Positions 45,201-53,558 of a stretch of DNA of 64,000 nucleotides are shown piece after piece (the stretch's first letter is position 1; each line of letters opens with the position of its first letter). The notes under the pieces are model-generated. The model was not told the origin of the DNA and did no database searches. It saw only the letters and a program-made list of their open reading frames with translations. This DNA is from Alopecurus myosuroides. Taxonomy: Eukaryota > Streptophyta > Magnoliopsida > Poales > Poaceae. The translations under genes and the position numbers were made by a program. The stretch spans positions 32,836,333 to 32,900,332 of the forward strand of contig CM054061.1 in assembly GCA_028641055.1 (NCBI GenBank), given 5' to 3'.

Positions 45201-47337
45201 TGTGGTGGGCTGCTCTTGCTCAGTTTCTGGCCGCTCAAGGGCGGCGGTGTCCTGCATCTCCTGGTCCTGATTCTCCTCGGCATTGCTGGCCGGAGGAGAA
45301 GGAGGTCTCTCTTGATGGACAGTAGTGTCCTGTGCTGCAGCCGAGGCACGGTTCTGCTGTTCTGTTTCTGCTCCTTGGGTGTTGGTGGCGTCATCCTCCT
45401 CATCGTCGAGATTGATCAGAGGTGCTGGTGGTTTCTTGGCCTGGTCGGGCGCGAGAACGGCATTCGCGTCCATGGGAGGTCTGCCGAGAAAGAAAGTATC
45501 AGAAGTTAGAAGGAGATTGGGGAAAACAGCACAGCGCGAGAGGAAAGACGACCGAGAAGAAAACTTACGCAGTGGTAGAAGGGAGTTTTCGCCTTAATCT
45601 CTTCGCGACTGCCTTGGTCGGCTTCTGCTTCTCGACTGGCTTCTTCTTCTTGGCTGGAGGCCCTTGGGCGTCACTGCCAGTCCGCTTGCGGGTGTTGGGG
45701 GCTGCGACGGACAGAGGTTTGACGACAAGGACCGCATCGTTCTTGCCCTCGTCATCGTCCTCGTCCTCGTTCTCGTCAGCAGCTTCATCTGCGGGTTCGA
45801 AAAAAGAAAAGAAGAAAATTAGGAACAGCAAGCAAGGGATTGACGCTTCTCGCAAGCAAGCAAAGTGAGTACGTTGTTACCTTCGAGTTCGTCTTCAGAC
45901 CAATCGCGAAGAGACGATTCGGCCTCGCGTTTCTCCGTCGTTGGGGAGCGTGGGAGATTGATCTGATCCGCGGCATCGAAGGAGGGCACATCGTCCTCCT
46001 CGCGATCGGCAGAGAAGTTGCCATCGAAGCGCTCGCAGCTTTCAATTTTCTGGCGAGTAAGGACCTGAAAAACAGAGAAGGGTCACAAATTAGCCGAGTA
46101 TCAGGAAGGAATTCTACTCGGATAGGCGTGCAAACACAAAGCACACTAAGCCTAGGCAGCTCACTGATTGTTTCTACCCGGATAGGCGTGCAAACACAAA
46201 GCATACGAGGCCTAAGCATGATTGTAGAGTATCCTACACGGAAAGGCGTGCAGGCACAAAGCACACTAAGCCTAAGAATTGTTCCCGAGTAGGCTACCCG
46301 ACAAGGCGTGCAAGCGCAAAAGCACGTTGAGCCTAGGCAATTCGGCTAAGTATCCCACTCGGTGCAGAAGGCAATCACTACTCGCGGCAAGAAGAAGAAT
46401 TATCTACTCGGAAAGCATATGCAAAAACAGAGTAAGGAGGACATACCCGCTCAATCTGCTTCGTGCGGCTATACGGGACGAACCCGTATTGCCAATGGTC
46501 GCCGAGGCTTGTCGTCAAGATGGCCCTTGCGTGCCCGGGAACATCAATGTTGTCGATCTCGATGGTTGTCGTCCTGGTGCAGTCGCGGGGGCCACCCATG
46601 TAGCACATGAGATGGCAGCGCTCCTGCAGAGGCAGTACTCGGCGCTGGATCCAGCAAGCCACCGGATCATCATTCTTGAGGCCTTGCTCTGCCAGCCAGC
46701 CAAGCCTCTTCTCTATCTCGATGGCGTTGTCGTCATTGGCGGGCTTCTCCTTCCAGTTCTTCCCGGTGGGAGCACGAGCGCTCCAAGCCGGAAGATTGAT
46801 CCGGTCAGCTATCTGTCCCCCTTCCGTGGCAGGGATGTTCTTGACGTAGAAGAACGTCTTCTGCCACATCTTAACGGAGTCCAACCCCTTGATACGGGGA
46901 TGGTTCGTCCCTGACCGCTGCACCATCATGGCGCAGCCGGTGTCGGTTGCGCGCCTGACGCCCGCGCTGTCCTTCTTCCCGACAGTCTGCTGGCGGAGGT
47001 GGAAGTACCTCAGCCAGGTATCCGACGTCGGGTGGATGCCGAGGAAGGCCTCGCACACCACGGCGTGGTAGGCGAGGAAGACGACGGCGTTCGGCGGCAG
47101 ATGATGCATCTGAATGCCGAAGTGGTCAAGAAACTTACGGAGGAAATCGGAGGCTGGCAGTCCGAAGCCGCGCTCGAAGTGCGACATGAACACGACGCGC
47201 TCACCCTCCCGTGGGGTTGGCACGAGTTCATCGTCAGGCGCTCGGCACTCCACGCCGGGAGGAACTCTCCTGGTATTCACGAGCCAGGCGAAATCTTCAC
47301 TGGTGACGACTGAGCCCGCCCAGGCGGCTTTAGCCAT
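42238..47337 (-). CDS. Antisense eight-exon gene in the Tat 3' region (two lesions)
   Basis: Minus-strand exons read by eye: 47337-46447, 46064-45881, 45788-45569, 45480-44199, 44018-43862, 43777-43694, 43614-43234 and 43155-42238. Every intron is GT-AG and the phases join without conflict. About 1,371 codons. Exon 1 (VVFMSHFERGFGLPASDFL, FGIQMHHLPPNAVVFLAYHA, CEAFLGIHPTSDTWLRYF) matches the putative gypsy-type transposon family PF04195. The middle part is acidic and Lys/Glu-rich with KKKKPVEKQK nuclear-type basic stretches. Exons 5-7 are long coiled coil (LEKEKAAAEAASKNAN, EMEKLQLQLQKALEDA). The end is acidic and Ala/Thr-rich. Two lesions: TAG in exon 4 (44799-44801) with the frame open on both sides, and one surplus C in the C-run at 42673-42680 that shifts exon 8. 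Function unknown; no catalytic motif seen. Confidence 0.72.
46111..46365 (-). repeat. 60-bp tandem repeat in intron 1 of the antisense gene
   Basis: GATAGGCGTGCAAACACAAA starts at 46121 and 46181, with diverged copies at 46241 and 46301: exactly 60 bp apart, at least four units. They lie in the proposed first intron (46065-46446). Confidence 0.9.
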
Positions 47338-48032
47338 CGTTGCGAGTAGGAGGAGTGGAAGAAATTGGACGGAGTTGGTTGGGCGAATTGAGTCCGCGGC
47401 GGCGCGAAAGCTTGCGCGGCGGCGGAGAGCTCGGTGGCGGAGGAAAGCAGAGAACGAAAGAGGAATAGTGCAAGGGAAGGGGAAAAGGAAGTTACCGGCG
47501 GGGGTATTTATACCCTCTCCGCGGGTTTACCGTTACCATCGTGGAAGTGGGATCGATCGTGCCGTGTGGCGGGATCTGTGGCCGGCTAGAAACGCACACA
47601 AGCGCGGGATGCACGCGTAACGGCCACAATTGATCCCACCACTCGATCGTGGCCTATTATTACGATTGATGGGACATAACGAGCCGGTGGGGCCGCCCCG
47701 TGAAAACTGGGCGCGTGGCACGATGTGTCGTGGGCAGCGAAACGACAGGGTCGTGGATGCTTGACACGCGTCCGGTTGCGGCACGGACGGCTGGATGGTG
47801 CTCTGCGCTGCAGAGATACCAAAGGAGAAATTCTCTAAGTCCTTTTACTCGGTTGCCGAATAGAAGGCTGATGTTACTCGGGAGACAAGAAACTCAAAGT
47901 AATCTACGGAATACTACTCGGAGGTCTTTTACTCGGCATCTTGAGGTTCAAGGGCTGAGTTGCAAAGGTTGGTTTTAAGCTGGCAGAGCCTAGTGAACAA
48001 GTTCGCAAGACTCAACCAGCTTCGGGGACTGC
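47338..48032 (-). promoter_or_regulatory. Leader and promoter region of the antisense gene
   Basis: On the minus strand TATAAATA at 47512-47505 (context GGGTATAAATACCCC) lies about 170 bases before ATG 47337, in GC-rich DNA. Several CTACTCGG motifs lie at 47850-47945. The plus-strand end carries TTCGGGGACTGC next to the LTR. No other gene. Confidence 0.6.
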
Positions 48033-48911
48033 TGTCGGGGGGTTACCCCCGAGTAGGGTAAAGGCAAGTGGTAAAAGCAGCTTACAGAAGAGAGGTTTGG
48101 TCGAGTAGCCGATTACCTGGTACTCGCTACCCGGTCGACTGCTACTCGGTCTCACCTCAAGATGACCAGAAGGAGAAATCAAGCAAGTTCTGTCTCTTCG
48201 AGTAGAAGAGGCGGCCCGAGTAGAATTGGCGGGAACCTACTCGGGCCAGAAAGTCAAAGGAGCCGTTCTGACACAGGATCTCGCGTATCATGGGTCCGTA
48301 CTTGGCGGCATTCGAACTACTGTTCATCTGGGACCGGCCTGTCTGACAGTGACAGCATGGAAGCAGGCCGTGGCAGGATAAGGGGGGGCTACTCTGTGCT
48401 TAGGTACAGTGATACCAGTCTGTCCCCTAGTTTTGCCCAACGACTTTCCAGATGAGGCCAAGGTTAGGAACCAAAGCTGTCAGCGGGAACCCGGAAGAAG
48501 GACGGTATGCACACTATGTCGACACTTGTCTAGATTTGGACGTATCCGGCTGGGTACCAGGTATATAAGGTGCCCCGCCGCCTCCTGCGTGAGGATCGAT
48601 CGCATACTGAACCCTAGAAACCCTAAGTTCTTGACCTAGCACTACTCGGAGAGAGGAGAGTGGCTACTCGGTAACGATACCATTTGTACTGTGGCTACTC
48701 GGAGAAACATCATAATACATAGAGAGAGGCAGGAGTAGGGGTTTTACCTCCTCACGAGGGCCCTGAACCTGGGTAGATCGTGTTGTTTGCAGTGTGTTGT
48801 TCTTACTTCACGCGGCTACTCGTCGCGTGATCCCTCCCCGAGCACCTCCAGCGTCCTTCGTCCCCACATCTTTAGCCATCCCATGGCATCTGCCGTGACG
48901 CCACCACGACA
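48033..48911 (+). repeat. 3' LTR of the Tat element
   Basis: 879 bp, copy of 33710-34588 with about six or seven differences (for example near 48284, 48293, 48387, 48507, 48557 and 48900). It ends ACGACA and is followed by CCATT. Confidence 0.95.
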
Positions 48912-48916
48912 CCATT

Positions 48917-49015
48917 GTAGTTGCGCACGGACTACGGGCAAAACTGAGGTCGATTCGGCGCTAGGGGTAAAACTGAGTAGAAGTGGACCGTTGTGGGAAA
49001 TTCGATAAAAAGCCC
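48917..49015 (-). mobile_element. Terminal part of the Mutator-like element (right part)
   Basis: Continuation of the MULE beyond the Tat insertion. It includes CAAAACTGAGGTCGATTCGG and GGGGTAAAACTGAGTAG, the reverse complement of the module at 19485-19530, then CGATAAAAAGCCC near 49005. The matching order at 19447 suggests the element ends near 49015. Confidence 0.5.
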
Positions 49016-49275
49016 TTTTATAAATGTAGTTGTACACCATGTCATATGAACGATTCGACATAGTCCGCTAGGTGCGATAAATCTGTTCTCGGGACCAGGC
49101 CATGAATGCTTTGGCATATGACCCCCATACCGGCGTGGTTTCAAACGCAGGCTTAACGGAGTCGCCCACGCGCGGAGATAAATCATTTTTCATGCGGGTG
49201 TCGGTCATTAATGCGGGACAAACTCAGACCTAGCGTCTTGATGAGTTCCTGAAAAAACCTATAATAGCACCCTTA
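49016..49275. other. Unassigned spacer left of the Harbinger element
   Basis: Mixed-composition sequence; no coding frame, repeat or boundary recognised. Confidence 0.4.
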
Positions 49276-49563
49276 GGCTGGTGCCAATGCATCACGGGCT
49301 ATAGCCCCGCCACGTCAGGTTTTCCCCTCACTATCACCACACTCTCACCCCAGTCTCACGCCACGGTGCCAGTGCACGGGCTATAGTCCCAGATCTCCCT
49401 TCTCTCTCCTCCACATCAACATTTCTCTCTCCTCCACATCAACATTTATTTTTCAGATTAAAACATTTAAAATAATGCAAGAAAATTATTTTATTCAACT
49501 AAAATTGTTACCAATTACATTATGAATAAAAAATTACATAAAAAATTGAAAAAATTACATAAT

Positions 49564-50823
49564 CTAGGCATAAGCCCACACATGCTCAATCAAATCATGG
49601 TGGAGATGTTTATACATCGGCGAGTCCCTCATTTCGTTGTCCATCTGAATCCTGACTGCTAGGCTTGGTGGTGCATTGTTATGTATCGCAGGGCCGACAT
49701 TGGAATCAACTGTCTCATAGATGTTCTCCAAATTGGTACGACGCTCATCGTCGATGATCATGTTGTGCAGAATGACACATGCACGCATGATAAACCAAAG
49801 AGTACGCCTGGAGTAGGAGCGTCCCGGAACTGCTATAATGTTGAACCTAGCCTTCAGCACTCCAAAGGTACACTCGACATCTTTGCACCAAACTGATTGA
49901 GCAGTAGTGAACAGCCGATGCTTTTCACTTTGTGGAAGAGTAACACCCTTCATGAACACCGGCCAGGAGGGGTAGATGCCGTCGGCAAGGTAGTAACCCC
50001 TGTTGTACTCGTGTCCATTCACCGTGAAGTTCACTATGGGTGCTTCTCCTCTAAGCACATCCGTGAACAACGGCGACTGATTGAGTACATTGATGTCGTT
50101 GTTGGACCCGGCGACTCCAAAAAAGGCATGCCAGATCCAACTATCATACGACGCAACGGCTTCTAAGATTATGGTAGGGTGTTTGATGTCTCCCCTTGTG
50201 AATTGACCGGCATGCGCAACTGGGCGGTTCCTCCACTGCCAATGCATGCAATCGATGCTCCCTAGCATGCCAGGAAAGCCACACTTCTCGGCTTTCTCTA
50301 ACAGACGCTGAGTATCCGCGACAGTAGGTCGACGGCAAAACTCTTCCCCGTAACAGTGAATGATGCCTTCACAGAATTCCTCTAGACACTCTGATGAAGT
50401 TTGTCTAGCTAACTTAAGCCACTCATCTATCGTATCTGCAGCGGCTCCATAAGCTAATAAACGCAAAGCCGCAGTACACTTTTGTAGGGGAGAAAACCCA
50501 GCACGGTTGAGAGCATCAACTCTTTGGGTGAAATACGGAGAGTATTCACCCAATCTATCCACAATGCGTAGAAAAAGGGATCGCCTCATCCGATACCTTC
50601 GCCGGAAGAAGCTCGGAGGATAAGCACAGTTGTCGGCGAAGTAGTCGTTGTAGAGCCGATCGTGGGCGCCCATACGATCACGCCTGATGAACTCTCGATA
50701 GCGTCGCGGCCGTCTTGGCTCCGCTTCGAGGTTAAGCATCGCCACCTCATACTCCGCCTGGAATGCACCGATCATCTCACCCTCCATTCCGTCGCTCGAA
50801 CCGCTGCTGCTGGACGAAGACAT
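49564..50823 (-). CDS. Harbinger transposase (DDE_Tnp_4 / plant transposon protein)
   Basis: Intact frame of 419 residues from ATG 50823 (MSSSSSSGSSDGMEG) to the stop at 49564. The longer open frame upstream is retroposon sequence, so this start is preferred and equals the start-codon copy kept after the retroposon insertion. Shows the Harbinger nuclease signature: GMLGSIDCMHWQWRN (first Asp), HAFFGVAGSNNDINVLNQS, YYLADGIYPSW (second Asp) and VECTFGVLKARFNII (Glu), preceded by YRMRRSLFLRIVDRL. The C-terminal part ends with ACVILHNMIIDDER, typical of the family. No stop or frameshift seen. Expected to cut at TWA sites with a partner Myb-like protein, which is not encoded here. Confidence 0.9.
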   Translation of the reverse strand: MSSSSSSGSSDGMEGEMIGAFQAEYEVAMLNLEAEPRRPRRYREFIRRDRMGAHDRLYNDYFADNCAYPPSFFRRRYRMRRSLFLRIVDRLGEYSPYFTQRVDALNRAGFSPLQKCTAALRLLAYGAAADTIDEWLKLARQTSSECLEEFCEGIIHCYGEEFCRRPTVADTQRLLEKAEKCGFPGMLGSIDCMHWQWRNRPVAHAGQFTRGDIKHPTIILEAVASYDSWIWHAFFGVAGSNNDINVLNQSPLFTDVLRGEAPIVNFTVNGHEYNRGYYLADGIYPSWPVFMKGVTLPQSEKHRLFTTAQSVWCKDVECTFGVLKARFNIIAVPGRSYSRRTLWFIMRACVILHNMIIDDERRTNLENIYETVDSNVGPAIHNNAPPSLAVRIQMDNEMRDSPMYKHLHHDLIEHVWAYA

Positions 50824-51997
50824 TTTTTTTTTTTTGATAAAGGGAAGTATATTAATATCGTGGAGATACAAATTACACCCGGCCTCTGCAACAACGCAAT
50901 GGATGCACACAGACGAAAGACAATAAAAAGAAGAAAAAAAAAAGTCCCGCTACAGGGTTACAATCCTCGCGGTATCCGTACAACCACCACCTAAACAACA
51001 GCTGACGTCCAACTCTTCGAAAGCAACGTCTCCAAGAAGAACGGTGCCAGGCACAACCAATTAAGGCCAGACCTTGGGTTTTCACCCTGAAGATAATCCT
51101 CGCTCTCAAAACAACGGCTCCAAGAAGACCAGTGCCAGGCACAACCAATTAAGGCCAGACCTTGGGTTTTCACCCTGAAAGGTAGGACTTTGGACTCCAC
51201 GCATATTGTCTCCCCCTCTGACATACAGATGCCACGAATCTTGTAACTCCAAGCCAGTTCCCCATCGATGCAAAGACTCCGAACACCGTTGCTAGTCCTC
51301 CAATCTCGCCTTCGATGACTGAGCATTGCGACCAAATTCCACCGATCCAGCAATCTCCAGGCGTTGCCTATGGGAGTCGCCGGCGGAGCCTTTCGGTCGA
51401 CACCCTGGCTTGATCAAAGAGGACCTACATCATGATCTTCATCTTCGCGCGACAGGAAATCCTAGGACCACCGCCATTATTCTTTAGCCTCGCGGCCCGA
51501 CACCGCGAAGCCACTCCCAGCAGGAAAGCATCATAGAAGGGGTAGACCATTGTCCAACACTAGGTCGCCGGCGAGACCAAGGTCGTAGCCAGACTACCAC
51601 GGCCGGCCAAGGCCGAATCCGATACCCAAGATCATCGGGCATCAAATACCCGCGTCCCCAAGCGATTCCCGGATCTGATCCAGGCGCCCGCCGGCGATGC
51701 AGCACCCCCGCCGTACCACCTTCCCGCCGGGAGGCTCAAGCGCCGGCCCTAGGCCGCACCGCCCCATGCCCACCGTCGGCTCTCCACCGCCTCCATGGAG
51801 CGCCGCCGCGGAGCATCTCTCCTGCTCACCGTCGGGGACGGGGGCGCCGCCACCACCGCCGGCGACGGGCGGCAGCGACGGCAGGGTCGGGGGTAGGACG
51901 GGCTCGGGAGGGAGGGAGGTGGGGGCGCCCCCCGGAGTCGTCTGGAGGGGGCGGCTCGGGAGGGAGGTGGCGGCTAGGTTTCCGTGAGTCGCCTGGA
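50824..51997 (-). mobile_element. Poly-A retroposon inserted at the transposase start codon
   Basis: The 15-bp target duplication GCTGGACGAAGACAT lies at 50809-50823 and 51998-52012. A run of about a dozen Ts opens the plus strand at 50824, i.e. a poly-A tail on the minus strand preceded by TTCCCTTTATC, as in wheat LINE-type tails. The other end is GC-rich with GGAAACCTAGCCGCC. Two tandem roughly 93-bp copies containing GGCACAACCAATTAAGGCC lie at 51021-51180. No reverse transcriptase frame, so it is a non-autonomous or rearranged LINE/SINE-like copy. Confidence 0.8.
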
Positions 51998-52084
51998 GCT
52001 GGACGAAGACATGACGTCGAGAGGAGTGGAAATGGAGAGTGGAGGAGATGAAGTGAGGTGTGGAAAGATTGAAACCATATGGGG

Positions 52085-52096
52085 GTATTTATAGGG
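52085..52096 (-). promoter_or_regulatory. TATA box of the Harbinger transposase gene
   Basis: On the minus strand CCCCTATAAATACCCC reads through 52096-52081. It lies about 80 bases before the upstream copy of the start codon (52012), which now belongs to the duplicated target. Confidence 0.65.
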
Positions 52097-52163
52097 GGGT
52101 GGGGATGAATTTTTGGGTTTTTGGCTTTTTTTCCGGATTTTTTGAGACAGCAACGGCTACCCC

Positions 52164-52214
52164 AACGGCTAGCTGACGTGGACGAATCAGATCGCGCCAC
52201 GTCAGCTAGCCGTT
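52164..52214. repeat. Perfect 18-bp inverted repeat, 15-base loop
   Basis: AACGGCTAGCTGACGTGG (52164-52181) and its exact complement CCACGTCAGCTAGCCGTT (52197-52214), spaced 15 bases. Upstream of the TATA box of the transposase gene, inside the Harbinger element; contains the ACGT core of bZIP sites twice. Confidence 0.9.
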
Positions 52215-52470
52215 ACAGCGTGGCCCCGCTCCCACTCTCGCCCCCCCTCTCGCCCGCACCCGCCAACGCGCCGCCCCCCACTCGCCCCCCTCTCGACCCG
52301 CTCCCGCCCCTCTCTCCTCGCCAGCGCGGGCGGTAGCCAGGCGGTAGCGGGCGCTACCGCCGGGCGACGGCGCCACCGCCCCGCGCTCCCCTCTCGCCCC
52401 CTAACGCCTCGCTGTCGCCCGGGGCGGGGCGATACCGCCCCCCGTGTCGACCCCGTTGGCACCAGCCTTA

Positions 52471-53558
52471 GTAGGAAGGAATGAACCCTTGCCCAGCTTA
52501 TTAAAGTGCTTATCTGAACCGTCCAACGAGCAAGGAGTGTTCATGTGATCTACGAAACCTAGACGGGCTAGTTATTGACGTAGCACTACAACGACCTAGT
52601 CTCCTTGTTTGCTGCAAGTTATAGCATAGTGCCAAAAATGTGTTTGCCAGCACGGTCATCTTGTCAATGCACGAGTCACCAACAGCCCACTGCTCCCGGG
52701 TTGAGAAAGATGGCACACTTCATTTCTGACAGAAGAATCTTCATGACATGTTGGAAGAATCTGCTCGTTTCTGATTCAGAGTGAGCATAATGCACTGGCT
52801 GGGCGTCAGTCTCTAGCTAGTACTGATAGGACCGGCTATGTGCCCTTATTAATTAGTGTCGGAGAAGTTCCAGATGAGTAAAATTCAGTTGAGATCACAT
52901 CTTAATGCTTGAATAAAGCACCGGCCTCCCACAATTAATTAGTTGAGAACTTGAGAGGAGAGTATGCAAATCGGCATTAATTATGGAACAAAGGTAGGAG
53001 TAGTAGTTTGTAAGCTCAAGCATCAGAGGCAGGGCCTAATACATCACCCTGAATAAACTACCCCTTTATGCAACAAGCCAAGGACTAGTAGATAGCCTAG
53101 ATACACAGGCTTAAATCAAACGCCGGAACAGAGATATTACATTATATTACAAGTTCAATCTGGCTTGTTCAAATTACATCCAAACAACACAGAGTTTTGC
53201 TACGACGAGAGTTGATAATTCATAAAATTCTGGGACGGTGCTACGAAATCAAAACAGTAAATAAAACACTTGTACTCAAAGTAGCCCAATGGAACGGGAG
53301 GCTGACAAATAGGTTTATTTGGAAAATAGCTCAAACTTCTGGCAAAAGTCGCGCCTTGAATTCATCTACCCAGGAAACTCGCCTGTGACTTGCCGCAAAT
53401 AGCAGGCTTGTAGACGAGTGTACTGTGTACAATCCTGCTGTACAGGATGAATACAAAATCAGTACAATGTATGTATGCACAACATATTGTAGATGAGGCC
53501 GTAAAACCACGTCATTTCACTTACAAAGATAAGGCAGCTAGTTCTTGGTGTTTGTTTA
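52471..53558 (-). other. 3' flank of the NLR gene
   Basis: No coding region recognised. On the minus strand an AATAAA signal lies at 53319-53314, about 240 bases after the NLR stop, and is a plausible polyadenylation site. The remainder is unremarkable intergenic sequence. Confidence 0.45.

Larger units (their letters stand above)
33705..48916 (+). mobile_element. Nearly intact Tat-lineage Gypsy retrotransposon (with target duplication)
   Basis: Complete element with 5-bp target duplication CCATT (33705-33709 and 48912-48916) and 879-bp LTRs (33710-34588 and 48033-48911). A primer-binding site TGGCGCCCACCGTGGGGC starts at about 34591, and TTCGGGGACTGC lies just before the 3' LTR. Order: gag-protease, RT, RNase H, second (archaeal-type) RNase H, integrase, then about 6.5 kb with a spliced gene on the opposite strand. 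The double RNase H, absence of a chromodomain and the long 3' region with an antisense gene place it in the Tat lineage. LTRs differ at about six or seven positions, so insertion is fairly recent. It lies inside the MULE. Confidence 0.95.
49273..52470 (-). mobile_element. PIF/Harbinger transposon with TTA target duplication
   Basis: Element 49276-52467 (3,192 bp) with terminal inverted repeats GGCTGGTGCCAA and its exact complement TTGGCACCAGCC, flanked by TTA on both sides, the classic 3-bp Harbinger target. It carries an open transposase gene on the minus strand with a TATA box. A retroposon of 1,174 bp sits inside (50824-51997), so the original element was about 2.0 kb. I see no Myb/SANT-like ORF1, normally needed with the transposase, so it is probably not autonomous by itself. 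Confidence 0.9.

Noticed and set aside
44589..45509. 306-codon plus-strand ORF in the Tat 3' region
   Set aside because: Lies opposite exon 4 of the antisense gene; composition (Gly/Leu/Ser) is the complement of its acidic, Lys/Glu/Ala-rich codons.
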